From positions 1 to 41,277 of the forward strand of contig CAJXRU010000021.1 in the NCBI GenBank assembly GCA_913060565.1: a DNA stretch of 41,277 nt. The letters run 5' to 3'. The notes under the pieces were generated by a model, which did not search any database, was not told where the DNA came from, and worked only from the letters and a program-made list of their open reading frames with translations. A program made the translations under genes and the position numbers. The DNA comes from an uncultured Gammaproteobacteria bacterium. GTDB lineage: Bacteria > Pseudomonadota > Gammaproteobacteria > Enterobacterales > Psychrobiaceae. Shown piece by piece: positions 16,733-24,815 of this stretch (positions are counted from its first letter, which is position 1; each line of letters starts with the position of its first letter).

Positions 16733-16866
16733 GCGGTTTAAATAAATAAACAACCATAAAAAAGAATAAACTGTGAAAACGATCCTGTATCGATCCTTTC
16801 ATCAACACTCGCATCATTATTCAATTGCAGTTAAACTCATTTCATCTGACAACACCATATACTCCA

Positions 16867-19098
16867 ATGACTCACGAAACCTTGCTTGAAGTTGCTGTAC
16901 CAACGCCGCTTACCAGACCTTTTAACTACCTCTGCCCTACGGATATTAAACTTCCCGTCGTTGGTGCACGTGTGGTCGTGCCGTTTGGTTCAAGAGAGCT
17001 AACAGGTATGGTAACAAACCACGTTACCGAACTTGACGATTCAATTGATGAAAGCAAGCTCAAACCTATTATTTCAGCGCTAGATGATGAACCACTCCAA
17101 CCGCCGTCATTTCATAAATTGCTAACGTGGGCGAGTAACTATTATCACTACTCACTAGGTGAAATCTATAATCAATCGTGGCCAGCCTTATTAAGAAAAG
17201 GCGAAGCAGCAATACTCCAGCCTGTTATGCAATGGCAACTCTCCGAACAAGGAAAGCTCACCGAGTTAGATGAGCTAAAGCGCGCTAAAAAACAACAACA
17301 ATTACTAGCGCACATGCAGCAAAATCCGATTCAAACACCTCAACAACTTAAAGATTCGGAATTTGCGTCACCAGCTATCAAGGCGTGTACTGAAAAAGGC
17401 CTAATCGAACTGACAGAAAAACCAACACCTGCGCCCTGCCTCTGGAATGAAGACCACATTAATCAAAACGACAAACTTGTTCTTAACCCCGAACAAGCGA
17501 TTGCCGTTGCAGCTATTAACAACAAAACAACCTATCAAACCAGTCTATTACTAGGCATAACCGGCAGCGGTAAAACCGAAGTTTATTTACAAGCGATTGA
17601 GCGAGTGATTAGCGAAGGTAAACAAGCCTTAGTTATGGTGCCAGAAATTGGATTGACACCTCAAACACTTAGTCGTTTTCAGCGCCGTTTTAATGTGCCT
17701 ATAGTCTTCTTACATTCAGCACTGAATGACAAAGAGCGATTAGATGGCTGGCTCAAAGCTAAACAAGGCATAGCTGCCATTATTATTGGTACGCGCTCAG
17801 CTATATTCACCCCGATGTTAAGACCAGGGATGATTATTGTTGATGAAGAGCACGATGGCTCATTCAAGCAACAAGATACCTTTAGATATAACGCCCGAGA
17901 TCTAGCCGTCGTTCGTGCTAACACCGAAAACATCCCACTCGTCATGGGCAGCGCAACGCCAAGTTTTGAAACTATTCACAATGCTGACATGGGTAAGTAT
18001 CAGTTATTAACGCTCACTAAGCGTGCTGGAAATGCAAGTACCGCCAGTCATCAGCTTATTGATATTAAAGGGCTGCATTTACAAAGCGGATTGTCACCAC
18101 AACTCATTGAGTTAATGCGTCATCATCTCGATCGTGGCAATCAAGTAATGATATTTTTGAATCGCCGTGGTTATGCCCCTGCTCTGCTGTGTCACGAGTG
18201 TGGTTGGGTTGGTGATTGCCAGCGCTGTGACGCCAATTACACTGTTCATCAACAATACCGTTATATTCAATGTCATCACTGTGGTGACCAGCATCCCATT
18301 CCTTATCAATGCCCAGGATGCGGCAGTACACAATTAGTCACAGCAGGCGTAGGCACAGAGCAACTAGAGCACACCATTAACGAATTATTTCCCGAGTTTA
18401 AGAGTGTACGAATCGATCGCGATAGCACTCGTCGCAAAGGCGCACTCGATGAATCACTTAATGCCATCAACAACAACGACTATCAAATTCTCATCGGTAC
18501 CCAAATGCTTGCCAAAGGGCATCATTTTCCTGATGTCACCTTAGTCGCAGTGTTAGATGTTGATAGTGCACTGTTTAGCGGCGATTTCCGAGCCAGCGAA
18601 AAACTCGCACAGCTTTACTTACAGGTTTCAGGTCGTGCGGGACGTGCGAGTAAGCCAGGGCAAGTTGCCTTACAAACTCACCATCCGGAACACGCTCTGC
18701 TGCAACTACTCAACGATAAAGGCTATATGGCGTTTAGTGAAGTGGCGATGAAAGAACGTCGCATTGCCCAACTTCCACCTTATTGGCATATGGCGCTATT
18801 GCGCATCGAATCCCATAAAGGCGATCTCATCACCGCGTTTAATCAAACCATTCACGATGTCGCCATGCCTTTGCTACAACAATTAGGCAGCAAAGACCAT
18901 CCATTACGTCAAATAGGTCCAATGCCATCACCAATGGAACGCCGCGCTGGTAAATATCGCTGGCAAGTCATCTTTGAAGCATCAACACGCAGTCGATTAC
19001 ATTCATTTATTGATGCACTTCAAGCCGAATTAGCAAAACATAAATCAAGCCACAAGGTGCGTTGGTCAATAGATGTAGACCCGATAGACATGGTTTAA
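16867..19098 (+). CDS. priA: Primosomal replication restart helicase PriA
   Basis: PriA recognises stalled or recombination-generated forks and reloads the replisome. The 743-residue protein has the N-terminal 3'-end-binding domain, then a superfamily 2 helicase with Walker A GITGSGKTEVYLQ and Walker B VDEEHDGS. The cysteine-rich insertion carries eight cysteines in four CxxC pairs (CHEC, CQRC, CHHC, CPGC), and QVSGRAGRASKPGQV is helicase motif VI. The ATG at 16867 (MTHETLLEVAVPTPL) aligns with known PriA starts. The frame can be extended to a TTG at 16825, but neither start has a strong Shine-Dalgarno. Confidence 0.96.
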   Translation: MTHETLLEVAVPTPLTRPFNYLCPTDIKLPVVGARVVVPFGSRELTGMVTNHVTELDDSIDESKLKPIISALDDEPLQPPSFHKLLTWASNYYHYSLGEIYNQSWPALLRKGEAAILQPVMQWQLSEQGKLTELDELKRAKKQQQLLAHMQQNPIQTPQQLKDSEFASPAIKACTEKGLIELTEKPTPAPCLWNEDHINQNDKLVLNPEQAIAVAAINNKTTYQTSLLLGITGSGKTEVYLQAIERVISEGKQALVMVPEIGLTPQTLSRFQRRFNVPIVFLHSALNDKERLDGWLKAKQGIAAIIIGTRSAIFTPMLRPGMIIVDEEHDGSFKQQDTFRYNARDLAVVRANTENIPLVMGSATPSFETIHNADMGKYQLLTLTKRAGNASTASHQLIDIKGLHLQSGLSPQLIELMRHHLDRGNQVMIFLNRRGYAPALLCHECGWVGDCQRCDANYTVHQQYRYIQCHHCGDQHPIPYQCPGCGSTQLVTAGVGTEQLEHTINELFPEFKSVRIDRDSTRRKGALDESLNAINNNDYQILIGTQMLAKGHHFPDVTLVAVLDVDSALFSGDFRASEKLAQLYLQVSGRAGRASKPGQVALQTHHPEHALLQLLNDKGYMAFSEVAMKERRIAQLPPYWHMALLRIESHKGDLITAFNQTIHDVAMPLLQQLGSKDHPLRQIGPMPSPMERRAGKYRWQVIFEASTRSRLHSFIDALQAELAKHKSSHKVRWSIDVDPIDMV

Positions 19099-19293
19099 AC
19101 GGCCAAATGAGTTACTTCAAAGATAAGACTAAAGTCTGCTTTTAAAAAAAATTGCTCAAAATTATTAAATTTGCGCCACAGCGCCCTAGTGACGCCAGAT
19201 TTTTTACGATAGACTTAGCCGTTATAGCCGTGTGAAAAACGCGGATAATAAATAATAGCAATGACAATAATCAACGAGTGGTAAACAAACCTA

Positions 19294-21042
19294 ATGAAAG
19301 ACAATATCCAGCAATTACTTGAACAGACCGTCGAAATTTTAAAGCAAGAGAACATCTTGCCAGCAGATGCAGCGCCGCGAATTCAAGTAGACCGAACCAA
19401 GGATAAGTCTCATGGTGATTTCGCCACTAATTTAGCGTTAATGACATCAAAAGCAGCGGGTAAAAACCCACGCGAACTTGCGCAGTTAATTTGTCAGCAT
19501 TTACCAGCATCAGCTGTTATCGAAAAAACCGATATTGCTGGTCCTGGTTTCATTAACTTCTTCGTTGCTGATAATGCATTAACAGACCAACTAGAAGCCG
19601 CTTATCAAGACAGCCGCTTAAACATTCAAGTGGTTGCTAATTCACAAAACATCGTTGTTGACTACAGTGCACCAAATCTTGCTAAAGAAATGCACGTAGG
19701 TCACCTGCGTTCAGCAATTATTGGCGACAGCGTTGTACGCACGCTAGAGTTTTTAGGCCATAAGGTAACCCGTCAAAACCACGTTGGTGATTGGGGTACA
19801 CAATTTGGCATGTTGCTAACCTACATGGAGCGTTTGCAACAACAAGGCGGTGAAATCTCAATGGAGCTTCACAACCTAGAACAATTCTACCGCGCCGCAA
19901 AAACGTGTTTCGACGAAGACGAAAGCTTCTCAACACGCGCTCGTGAAATGGTTGTAAAACTACAAAGCGGCGATGAAAACTGTCAGAAATTATGGCAACA
20001 ATTTATCGATATTTCGCTAAGTCACTGTCAAGAAACCTACGACCGTTTAGGTGTAAGCCTAACCCGCGAAGACGTGATGGCAGAAAGCTCATACAACAAC
20101 ATGCTCGCAGGCGTTGTCGAATCATTAGAATCACAAGGTCTATTAATTGAAGACAACGGCGCACAATGTGTGTTCCTTGATGAGTTCAAAGGCAAAAACG
20201 ACGAACCTCTGCCAATCATCATTCAAAAAACTGGTGGCGGCTTCTTGTATGCCACAACAGACATGGCAGCAACTCGCTACCGTAACGACGTATTAAATGC
20301 CGATCGCGTTTTATACTTTGTAGATGCGCGTCAAAGCCTGCATTTCCAACAAATCTTTACCCTAGCCAAAAAAGCTAACTTTGCACGCCCAGAAATGTCG
20401 CTTGAGCACATGGCATTCGGTACTGTAATGGGTGAAGATGGCAAACCATTCAAAACTCGCTCTGGTGAAGTGGCTAAATTAGCCGACCTACTAACTGAAG
20501 CACAACAACGCGCATTCGATTTAGTAAAGTCTAAAAACCCAGACATGAGCGAAGATGAGTTGAAGAAAATTGGTGACGTTGTTGGCATCTCAGCAGTGAA
20601 ATACGCTGATTTATCTAAAACACGTACCAGTGATTACACATTTAGCTTCGACAGCATGTTAAGTTTTGAAGGTAACACTGCACCATACATCTTGTATGCA
20701 TACACTCGTGTATCGAGCATCTTTGCAAAAGCTGGTGTTGATGCAGCTAACTTACAGGGCGATATTCAGCTTAACAGCGATCAAGAAAAAGCATTAGGTG
20801 CTAAGTTAATGCAATTTAACGAAGCAGTTAACCAAGTAGCCGACAAAGGTCTACCACACGTTATGTGTAGCTACTTGTTCGATTTAGCTGGTACCTTCTC
20901 AAGCTTCTACGAAGCCTGTCCAATCCTAGTTGGTGATGACGAAGCCCTTAAACAAAGCCGCTTAAAACTAGCCGCACTAACAGCTAAAACCTTAAAACAA
21001 GGTTTATCGTTGTTAGGCATCGAGACGCTGGAGCGCATGTAA
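19294..21042 (+). CDS. argS: Arginine-tRNA ligase ArgS
   Basis: The 582-residue class I synthetase charges tRNA-Arg. It has the N-terminal Add-1 domain recognising the tRNA elbow (1-110) and the HIGH-type motif HVGHLRS (134-140). The KMSKS position is degenerate ([10 protein letters not shown]), as usual in ArgRS. A DALR anticodon-binding domain completes it ([15 protein letters not shown] onward). The 195 bp after priA contains no gene. The argS Shine-Dalgarno is weak. The ftsN-like ATG follows 3 nt after the stop, so the two are probably cotranscribed. Confidence 0.97.
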   Translation: MKDNIQQLLEQTVEILKQENILPADAAPRIQVDRTKDKSHGDFATNLALMTSKAAGKNPRELAQLICQHLPASAVIEKTDIAGPGFINFFVADNALTDQLEAAYQDSRLNIQVVANSQNIVVDYSAPNLAKEMHVGHLRSAIIGDSVVRTLEFLGHKVTRQNHVGDWGTQFGMLLTYMERLQQQGGEISMELHNLEQFYRAAKTCFDEDESFSTRAREMVVKLQSGDENCQKLWQQFIDISLSHCQETYDRLGVSLTREDVMAESSYNNMLAGVVESLESQGLLIEDNGAQCVFLDEFKGKNDEPLPIIIQKTGGGFLYATTDMAATRYRNDVLNADRVLYFVDARQSLHFQQIFTLAKKANFARPEMSLEHMAFGTVMGEDGKPFKTRSGEVAKLADLLTEAQQRAFDLVKSKNPDMSEDELKKIGDVVGISAVKYADLSKTRTSDYTFSFDSMLSFEGNTAPYILYAYTRVSSIFAKAGVDAANLQGDIQLNSDQEKALGAKLMQFNEAVNQVADKGLPHVMCSYLFDLAGTFSSFYEACPILVGDDEALKQSRLKLAALTAKTLKQGLSLLGIETLERM

Positions 21043-21045
21043 TCC

Positions 21046-21615
21046 ATGCCTGATCACGCTAAAAAAGGCCGCCCTAAAAAACCGGCGGCCAAACGCAATA
21101 CTCGCGGTAAAAAAGCACAACCAAGCGGCCCTAAGCCGCGTGTATGGTTTATGTTGTTTTTGGTGATTTTAATTGCTGGTGGTTTCGGCTACTTTTTAAT
21201 GTACATTAATGGCAGCGCAGAAGAACAACCTGTTGTTATTGAAAAAGTTAAGCCTAAGAAAAAAGCCATCGCAAAAAACAAGCCTATCCCGAAGGCCCCA
21301 GAAGAATCTTGGGTGTACGAATCGCTTGATAAAAAAGAAATCACCGTCGATTTACCCAACGATGACATTAAAACGGTCAATCGACGTTATCGTTTGCAAT
21401 GTGCAAGCTTTAAAGCATTATCTCAAGCGGAAGAGATGAAAGCTAAAATGGCCTTTATGGGTGAAGAGCCCAATATCAAAAAGGTCAAAGGCTCAAAAGG
21501 CACATGGTACCAAGTCATCCTTGGACCGTACGACAACAAGCGTCAGGCTGAAAAAACGCGCCACAAAATGCAGCGTGCTAACATCAATACTTGTGAGATT
21601 TTTTACTGGACCTAA
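21046..21615 (+). CDS. ftsN: SPOR-domain protein, short FtsN-like
   Basis: A 189-residue bitopic inner-membrane protein. It has a basic cytoplasmic tail rich in KK and PKK (1-31), one transmembrane segment (about 33-53), a charged, proline-containing periplasmic linker, and a C-terminal SPOR domain (about 112-188: YRLQCASFKALSQAEEMKAKM to WYQVILGPYDNKRQAEKTRHKM). SPOR domains bind denuded septal glycan, and FtsN triggers constriction. It is much shorter than E. coli FtsN (319). The argS-ftsN-hslVU neighbourhood supports the name, but the fit to FtsN is by position and architecture rather than by motif. Confidence 0.8.
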   Translation: MPDHAKKGRPKKPAAKRNTRGKKAQPSGPKPRVWFMLFLVILIAGGFGYFLMYINGSAEEQPVVIEKVKPKKKAIAKNKPIPKAPEESWVYESLDKKEITVDLPNDDIKTVNRRYRLQCASFKALSQAEEMKAKMAFMGEEPNIKKVKGSKGTWYQVILGPYDNKRQAEKTRHKMQRANINTCEIFYWT

Positions 21616-21637
21616 CGAACAGTTAAAATCAACACAC

Positions 21638-21667
21638 AAAAAAGGCGTCGAAAGACGCCTTTTTTAT
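21638..21667 (+). terminator. Strong Rho-independent terminator after ftsN-like gene
   Basis: AAAAAAGGCGTC, tetraloop GAAA and GACGCCTTTTTT form a perfect 12-bp stem. It also serves the convergent gene ending at 21693 and marks the left edge of the accessory block. Confidence 0.9.
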
Positions 21668-21692
21668 TTTCCAACTAAGCAACAGCAATCAA

Positions 21693-22337
21693 CTAGTCAC
21701 CGTATCCCCAAGGCACCGCAGGCGGAGAAATCGGCTTGGTTAAATCAAAGTCAACTCTAAACTCGCGTCCTTCGCGGATCATACGATAGGTGAATTTTTC
21801 AGGGTAAATAAACATCTGCCATGTATTACCACTAGACTGGGGAATACCTTGTTGAGCAAATAACTCTTTTGAATATTGGTCGGCGGGAAAAGATTGTACG
21901 CGATCCCAACCCGCATCAAGTGTGTGGCCACCATACATAGTAGAGTCATCATAACTACCGTCAGACTGGCGATGATCGTGCTTTAACGAAATACCCGAAC
22001 CTGTTTTGGTCAAAATCCAAGTGCGTGAGGCATCATTGCCAACATGAAATGGAATTTGTAATTCACGGTCACTACAGCGGCGCACATGCATCACGAGTTT
22101 CTTGCCAGCAAAACCACCACCTTTGGCGTTATCGACAGTTATCTTGCCTTCATACGCTTTACCACAGTGTTTTCTAATATGATCCAAATAGGCATCATGC
22201 GTTGCAATAGAAACTTTTGGCGCTGGTAACACTACTGATTTTCCACTAGTGTTCTTGAGGTCTGCTGCATTCACGCCAGCAATAAGACATGTTGATAACA
22301 CACATGCGCTAGCTTTTATCAAATGTAATTTTTTCAT
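21693..22337 (-). CDS. Conserved-looking secreted protein of unknown function
   Basis: A 214-residue protein with a signal peptide (KKLHLIKASACVLSTCLIAGVNA). The mature part has a cysteine pair (HCGKAYEG and VRRCSDRE). It also has a core with polar and His-rich turns (RTWILTKTGSGISLKHDHR, DGSYDDSTMYGGHTLDAG) and a C-terminal beta-rich stretch (FTYRMIREGREFRVDFDL). I know no named domain for it, but the sequence gives the impression of a globular, beta-rich periplasmic protein with a possible metal site at HDH. The start at 22337 puts the signal peptide at the N-terminus; the Shine-Dalgarno is poor. It is divergent from hipBA, and repeat O1 lies 77 bp before its start. Confidence 0.7.
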   Translation of the reverse strand: MKKLHLIKASACVLSTCLIAGVNAADLKNTSGKSVVLPAPKVSIATHDAYLDHIRKHCGKAYEGKITVDNAKGGGFAGKKLVMHVRRCSDRELQIPFHVGNDASRTWILTKTGSGISLKHDHRQSDGSYDDSTMYGGHTLDAGWDRVQSFPADQYSKELFAQQGIPQSSGNTWQMFIYPEKFTYRMIREGREFRVDFDLTKPISPPAVPWGYGD

Positions 22338-22413
22338 TTCGAAACCAAGTTTAAACGAAGAATTAGCTGATACTAGCAGTAACTTTTGCCAGACGACAGC
22401 CATATAGCTCTAT

Positions 22414-22433
22414 AAGTAAACTAAATTTAACTT
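22414..22433. promoter_or_regulatory. HipB-type operator candidate O1
   Basis: AAGTAAACTAAATTTAACTT is an imperfect palindrome (half-site AAGTnAA) and the first of three similar 20-bp sites upstream of hipB. It is nearest to the divergent secreted-protein gene. Confidence 0.65.
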
Positions 22434-22463
22434 TTATATAAAAAAGAGCAATTTCCTTACTAA

Positions 22464-22483
22464 AAGTAAATTATGATTGACTT
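22464..22483. promoter_or_regulatory. HipB-type operator candidate O2
   Basis: AAGTAAATTATGATTGACTT lies exactly 50 bp after O1 and is embedded in a longer direct repeat with O3 (TAAAAGTAAATTA...ACTTATATG). It contains TTGACT (22477-22482), a possible hipB -35 element. Confidence 0.7.
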
Positions 22484-22513
22484 ATATGGTGATGACACTT
22501 AGTTTAAGTATAA

Positions 22514-22533
22514 AAGTAAATTAAAATTAACTT
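22514..22533. promoter_or_regulatory. HipB-type operator candidate O3, abutting hipB start
   Basis: AAGTAAATTAAAATTAACTT lies exactly 50 bp after O2 and ends 2 bp before the hipB ATG. HipB antitoxins bind palindromic operators upstream of hipBA and repress it (established for E. coli); assignment of these sites to this HipB is inference. Confidence 0.7.
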
Positions 22534-22535
22534 AT

Positions 22536-22850
22536 ATGAATAATGCACCTAAAGCTGGTACTGGACGCGCTGTTAAAGCTACCCAAATGCCCGATCTTGC
22601 GGATAAGTTCTCCACGCTCCAACTGGCAAAAGCCATTACAGCAAAACGCACCGGACTAAAGCTAACACTTGATGAGGTAGCCCGAACTCTCGTTATATCA
22701 AAGCCGACACTGATAAAAATCGAGAAAGGCGATAGTAATGTGAAACTCGCTAATCTATTAAAAGTAATGGAATATTTAGGCCTATCTTTTAGCGTTATTT
22801 CAGATGATGAAAATAACATTTCAGAGGTAAACGACGATGGATGGTTCTAA
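22536..22850 (+). CDS. hipB: HipB-like antitoxin (Xre-family helix-turn-helix)
   Basis: A 104-residue DNA-binding antitoxin. The HTH covers about 43-92: LTLDEVARTLVISKPTLIKIEKG as recognition region, then NLLKVMEYLGLSFSVI. It would neutralise HipA and repress the pair through the three upstream repeats. No Shine-Dalgarno precedes the ATG at 22536, because operator O3 occupies that space. The mRNA may be leaderless or nearly so, or a downstream ATG at 22590 may be used. It overlaps hipA by 14 bp, the usual coupled toxin-antitoxin arrangement. The adjacent DNA is AT-rich. Confidence 0.88.
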   Translation: MNNAPKAGTGRAVKATQMPDLADKFSTLQLAKAITAKRTGLKLTLDEVARTLVISKPTLIKIEKGDSNVKLANLLKVMEYLGLSFSVISDDENNISEVNDDGWF

Positions 22851-24228
22851 TGAAAATCAGCTGATTGTTTACATAGGTCAACAGCGCAAAGTTGCCACTA
22901 TAACATTGGATAAAAACTCTGAATCCAATATCCATTTATCTTACGATGAAGCATGGGTACAAAGTGGTTTCGCTATTTCTCCTCATCTGCCATTAAATGG
23001 TGATTTTAGTACCCGCGAAGTGCGAAACTTTTTACAAAATCTACTCCCCGAAGGTACTGGCTTAGAAGAAATAACAAGCAATACGACTATCTCAAAAAAC
23101 AATGTTTTCGGATTAATCAAAGTCATTGGTGAAGAGACTTCTGGTGCGCTATCGTTCAAGGCAGCCGCTAGCACTCTTAAAAAAACCTCTTATCGTGAAA
23201 TTTCCGAAGAAGAATTGAACATTAAGCTATCCAGATTTAAAAATAATGGCGAATCAGTTACCTACTGGGATGGTAAAACGCGTCTGTCTGTCGCTGGTGT
23301 ACAAGACAAACTGAACATATTAGAAATGGACGATAAATTAGGTTTTGGCGAAGGCGAGTTATGTTCAAACAAAATATTTAAATTTGAAACAGGGAAAGCT
23401 CCTTTTATTGCAGCCAATGAGTTGTTCACCATGCTGTTGGCTAAAGAAGTACAACTTACTAATTCTCCAGTTGAAATCCGCACCTATGGAGGTGTTCGCA
23501 CCTTTGTTATCGAACGCTTTGACCGACGTATCGAACAATCTAAACAGAGAGTCGCTCGTCGGCACGTTATTGATGGCTGCCAAGCAACAAATCTACCACC
23601 ATCCTATAAATATGAGCGTCAACATGGTGATGATGGTGACGGAGTTTATTATCGCGATGGCGTCTCTTTTCCAAAGTTATTCAATGTAAAAACATCAAAT
23701 AATCAGGCTTATCAAACAGTATTGATCAAATGGATGATTTTTAATATTTTGGTAAAGAATTACGATGCTCATGGCAAAAATATCAGCTTTTTTGTCACTA
23801 AACAGGGACTAGAACTAACGCCCTTTTACGATTTGGTAAATATAGAAGCAATAATCCAAACAATTCATAACATGAACGCTTCAGAGGCCCAAACTCCCAG
23901 TATTTCAAAAAGTTACGCCATGTCTATTGGCGACTATGAAGCTGATAATGCAGGTAACTTTAACAACCCAATAACCGCTTATATGCTCGCTGATTTTGCT
24001 TATGAATTTGGTATTTCTTTAGCAAGGTTGCAACTTCTTATCAGCACTACGATTCACAGTGTTTTAGGTGCTATTACGATAGCCAAAGAAAATGCGCTAA
24101 AACAACAACTAACCGATGAAGAAATTGATCATATTGATTTGTGCATAAGCATAATCAACAAAAGCGCCACTAAACTAAATAACGAAGTAGCATTACTCCC
24201 CGAAATGAAGCCGTTATTTGAAGATTAG
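22837..24228 (+). CDS. hipA: HipA-like serine/threonine kinase toxin
   Basis: A 463-residue toxin. In E. coli, HipA phosphorylates glutamyl-tRNA synthetase, triggers the stringent response and promotes persistence. The N-terminal couple-HipA domain spans about 1-105. The kinase shows RLSVAGVQDK with the autophosphorylation-equivalent Ser151, KFE with the ATP-binding lysine region, FVIERFDR, NYDAHGKN with catalytic Asp310, and TPFYD with metal-binding Asp332. These lie at nearly the same positions as Ser150, Asp309 and Asp332 of E. coli HipA, so the kinase appears intact. AGAGG precedes its ATG by 8 nt inside hipB. Its target in this organism is unknown. Confidence 0.93.
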   Translation: MDGSNENQLIVYIGQQRKVATITLDKNSESNIHLSYDEAWVQSGFAISPHLPLNGDFSTREVRNFLQNLLPEGTGLEEITSNTTISKNNVFGLIKVIGEETSGALSFKAAASTLKKTSYREISEEELNIKLSRFKNNGESVTYWDGKTRLSVAGVQDKLNILEMDDKLGFGEGELCSNKIFKFETGKAPFIAANELFTMLLAKEVQLTNSPVEIRTYGGVRTFVIERFDRRIEQSKQRVARRHVIDGCQATNLPPSYKYERQHGDDGDGVYYRDGVSFPKLFNVKTSNNQAYQTVLIKWMIFNILVKNYDAHGKNISFFVTKQGLELTPFYDLVNIEAIIQTIHNMNASEAQTPSISKSYAMSIGDYEADNAGNFNNPITAYMLADFAYEFGISLARLQLLISTTIHSVLGAITIAKENALKQQLTDEEIDHIDLCISIINKSATKLNNEVALLPEMKPLFED

Positions 24229-24244
24229 AAAACCCAAAAAAATA

Positions 24245-24266
24245 GACACCGCAGTGTCCACTTTTT
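24245..24266 (+). terminator. Probable hipBA terminator
   Basis: GACAC, loop CGCA and GTGTC form a short stem (24245-24258), followed after CAC by TTTTT. It stands between the convergent hipA and xre genes. Confidence 0.55.
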
Positions 24267-24289
24267 AGTTTTAGAGCCGATGTTTAAAG

Positions 24290-24703
24290 TTACCAAACTT
24301 CTTTGCGATCACCATAACGGACGATCCAACCCGTTATATAAGCACCTAAAAAGAATGTCGCAGACCCAAATTTATCATCGTTAAAAATCAAAAATACAAA
24401 GCCCAAGGCGAGTAAAAAGAACTCGACCATGAGTACGTGGCGTCTGGTGTATACACCAAACATGTTAGCTCTGAACCACCAAGGCAGTTCTTTCCATTGC
24501 GCAGATTCTTTATCAATCACTGTAATTTCCTCCGTTAGTTTTGAAATATCTACTTCAAAAACAGCGGCGAGGCATTTGAGTGTTTCTAAGCTGGCTTTGT
24601 TGCCACTCTCTACACGTTGAATAGTACGTACATTTAAGCCACAAGCGTCAGCTAACTGTTCTTGTGACCAACGATTTTTCTCTCGTAGTTTTTTGACTAT
24701 CAT
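24290..24703 (-). CDS. Membrane-anchored Xre-type transcriptional regulator
   Basis: A 137-residue protein. The N-terminal HTH (about 3-58: WSQEQLADACGLNVRTIQRVESG) is of Cro/CI type. After a linker, two hydrophobic segments (about 92-108 VEFFLLALGFVFLIF and 113-130 SATFFLGAYITGWIVR) form a hairpin-like two-TM domain. Such HTH-plus-2TM proteins occur widely as small membrane-tethered regulators. GAGG lies 8 nt before the ATG. The upstream region holds an inverted repeat (TGTCGG/CCGACA) that could be its operator. Target genes are unknown; the hydrolase gene lies upstream on the same strand. Confidence 0.82.
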   Translation of the reverse strand: MIVKKLREKNRWSQEQLADACGLNVRTIQRVESGNKASLETLKCLAAVFEVDISKLTEEITVIDKESAQWKELPWWFRANMFGVYTRRHVLMVEFFLLALGFVFLIFNDDKFGSATFFLGAYITGWIVRYGDRKEVW

Positions 24704-24752
24704 TTTCGATTCCTCACCAATGTTCGGAAAAATATTGCCATTAGATTAGCAT

Positions 24753-24777
24753 TGTCGGCCACGACTTTCGCCCGACA
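24753..24777. promoter_or_regulatory. Inverted repeat upstream of the Xre gene
   Basis: TGTCGG (24753-24758) and CCGACA (24772-24777) are 6-bp arms 13 bp apart, about 50-75 bp before the regulator start. It could be an operator or a weak stem-loop. Confidence 0.35.
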
Positions 24778-24815
24778 TTCGCTATTTTACTGGCTTATCA
24801 CTATGTAAATAGGCA

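Noticed and set aside
16825-16866. TTG-started N-terminal extension of PriA
   Set aside because: The extension does not resemble PriA N-termini; the ATG at 16867 fits the family.
19261-19284. Seven-codon ORF (MTIINEW) just upstream of argS
   Set aside because: No Shine-Dalgarno and no competing hairpins; no arginine codons to suggest attenuation. Likely chance.
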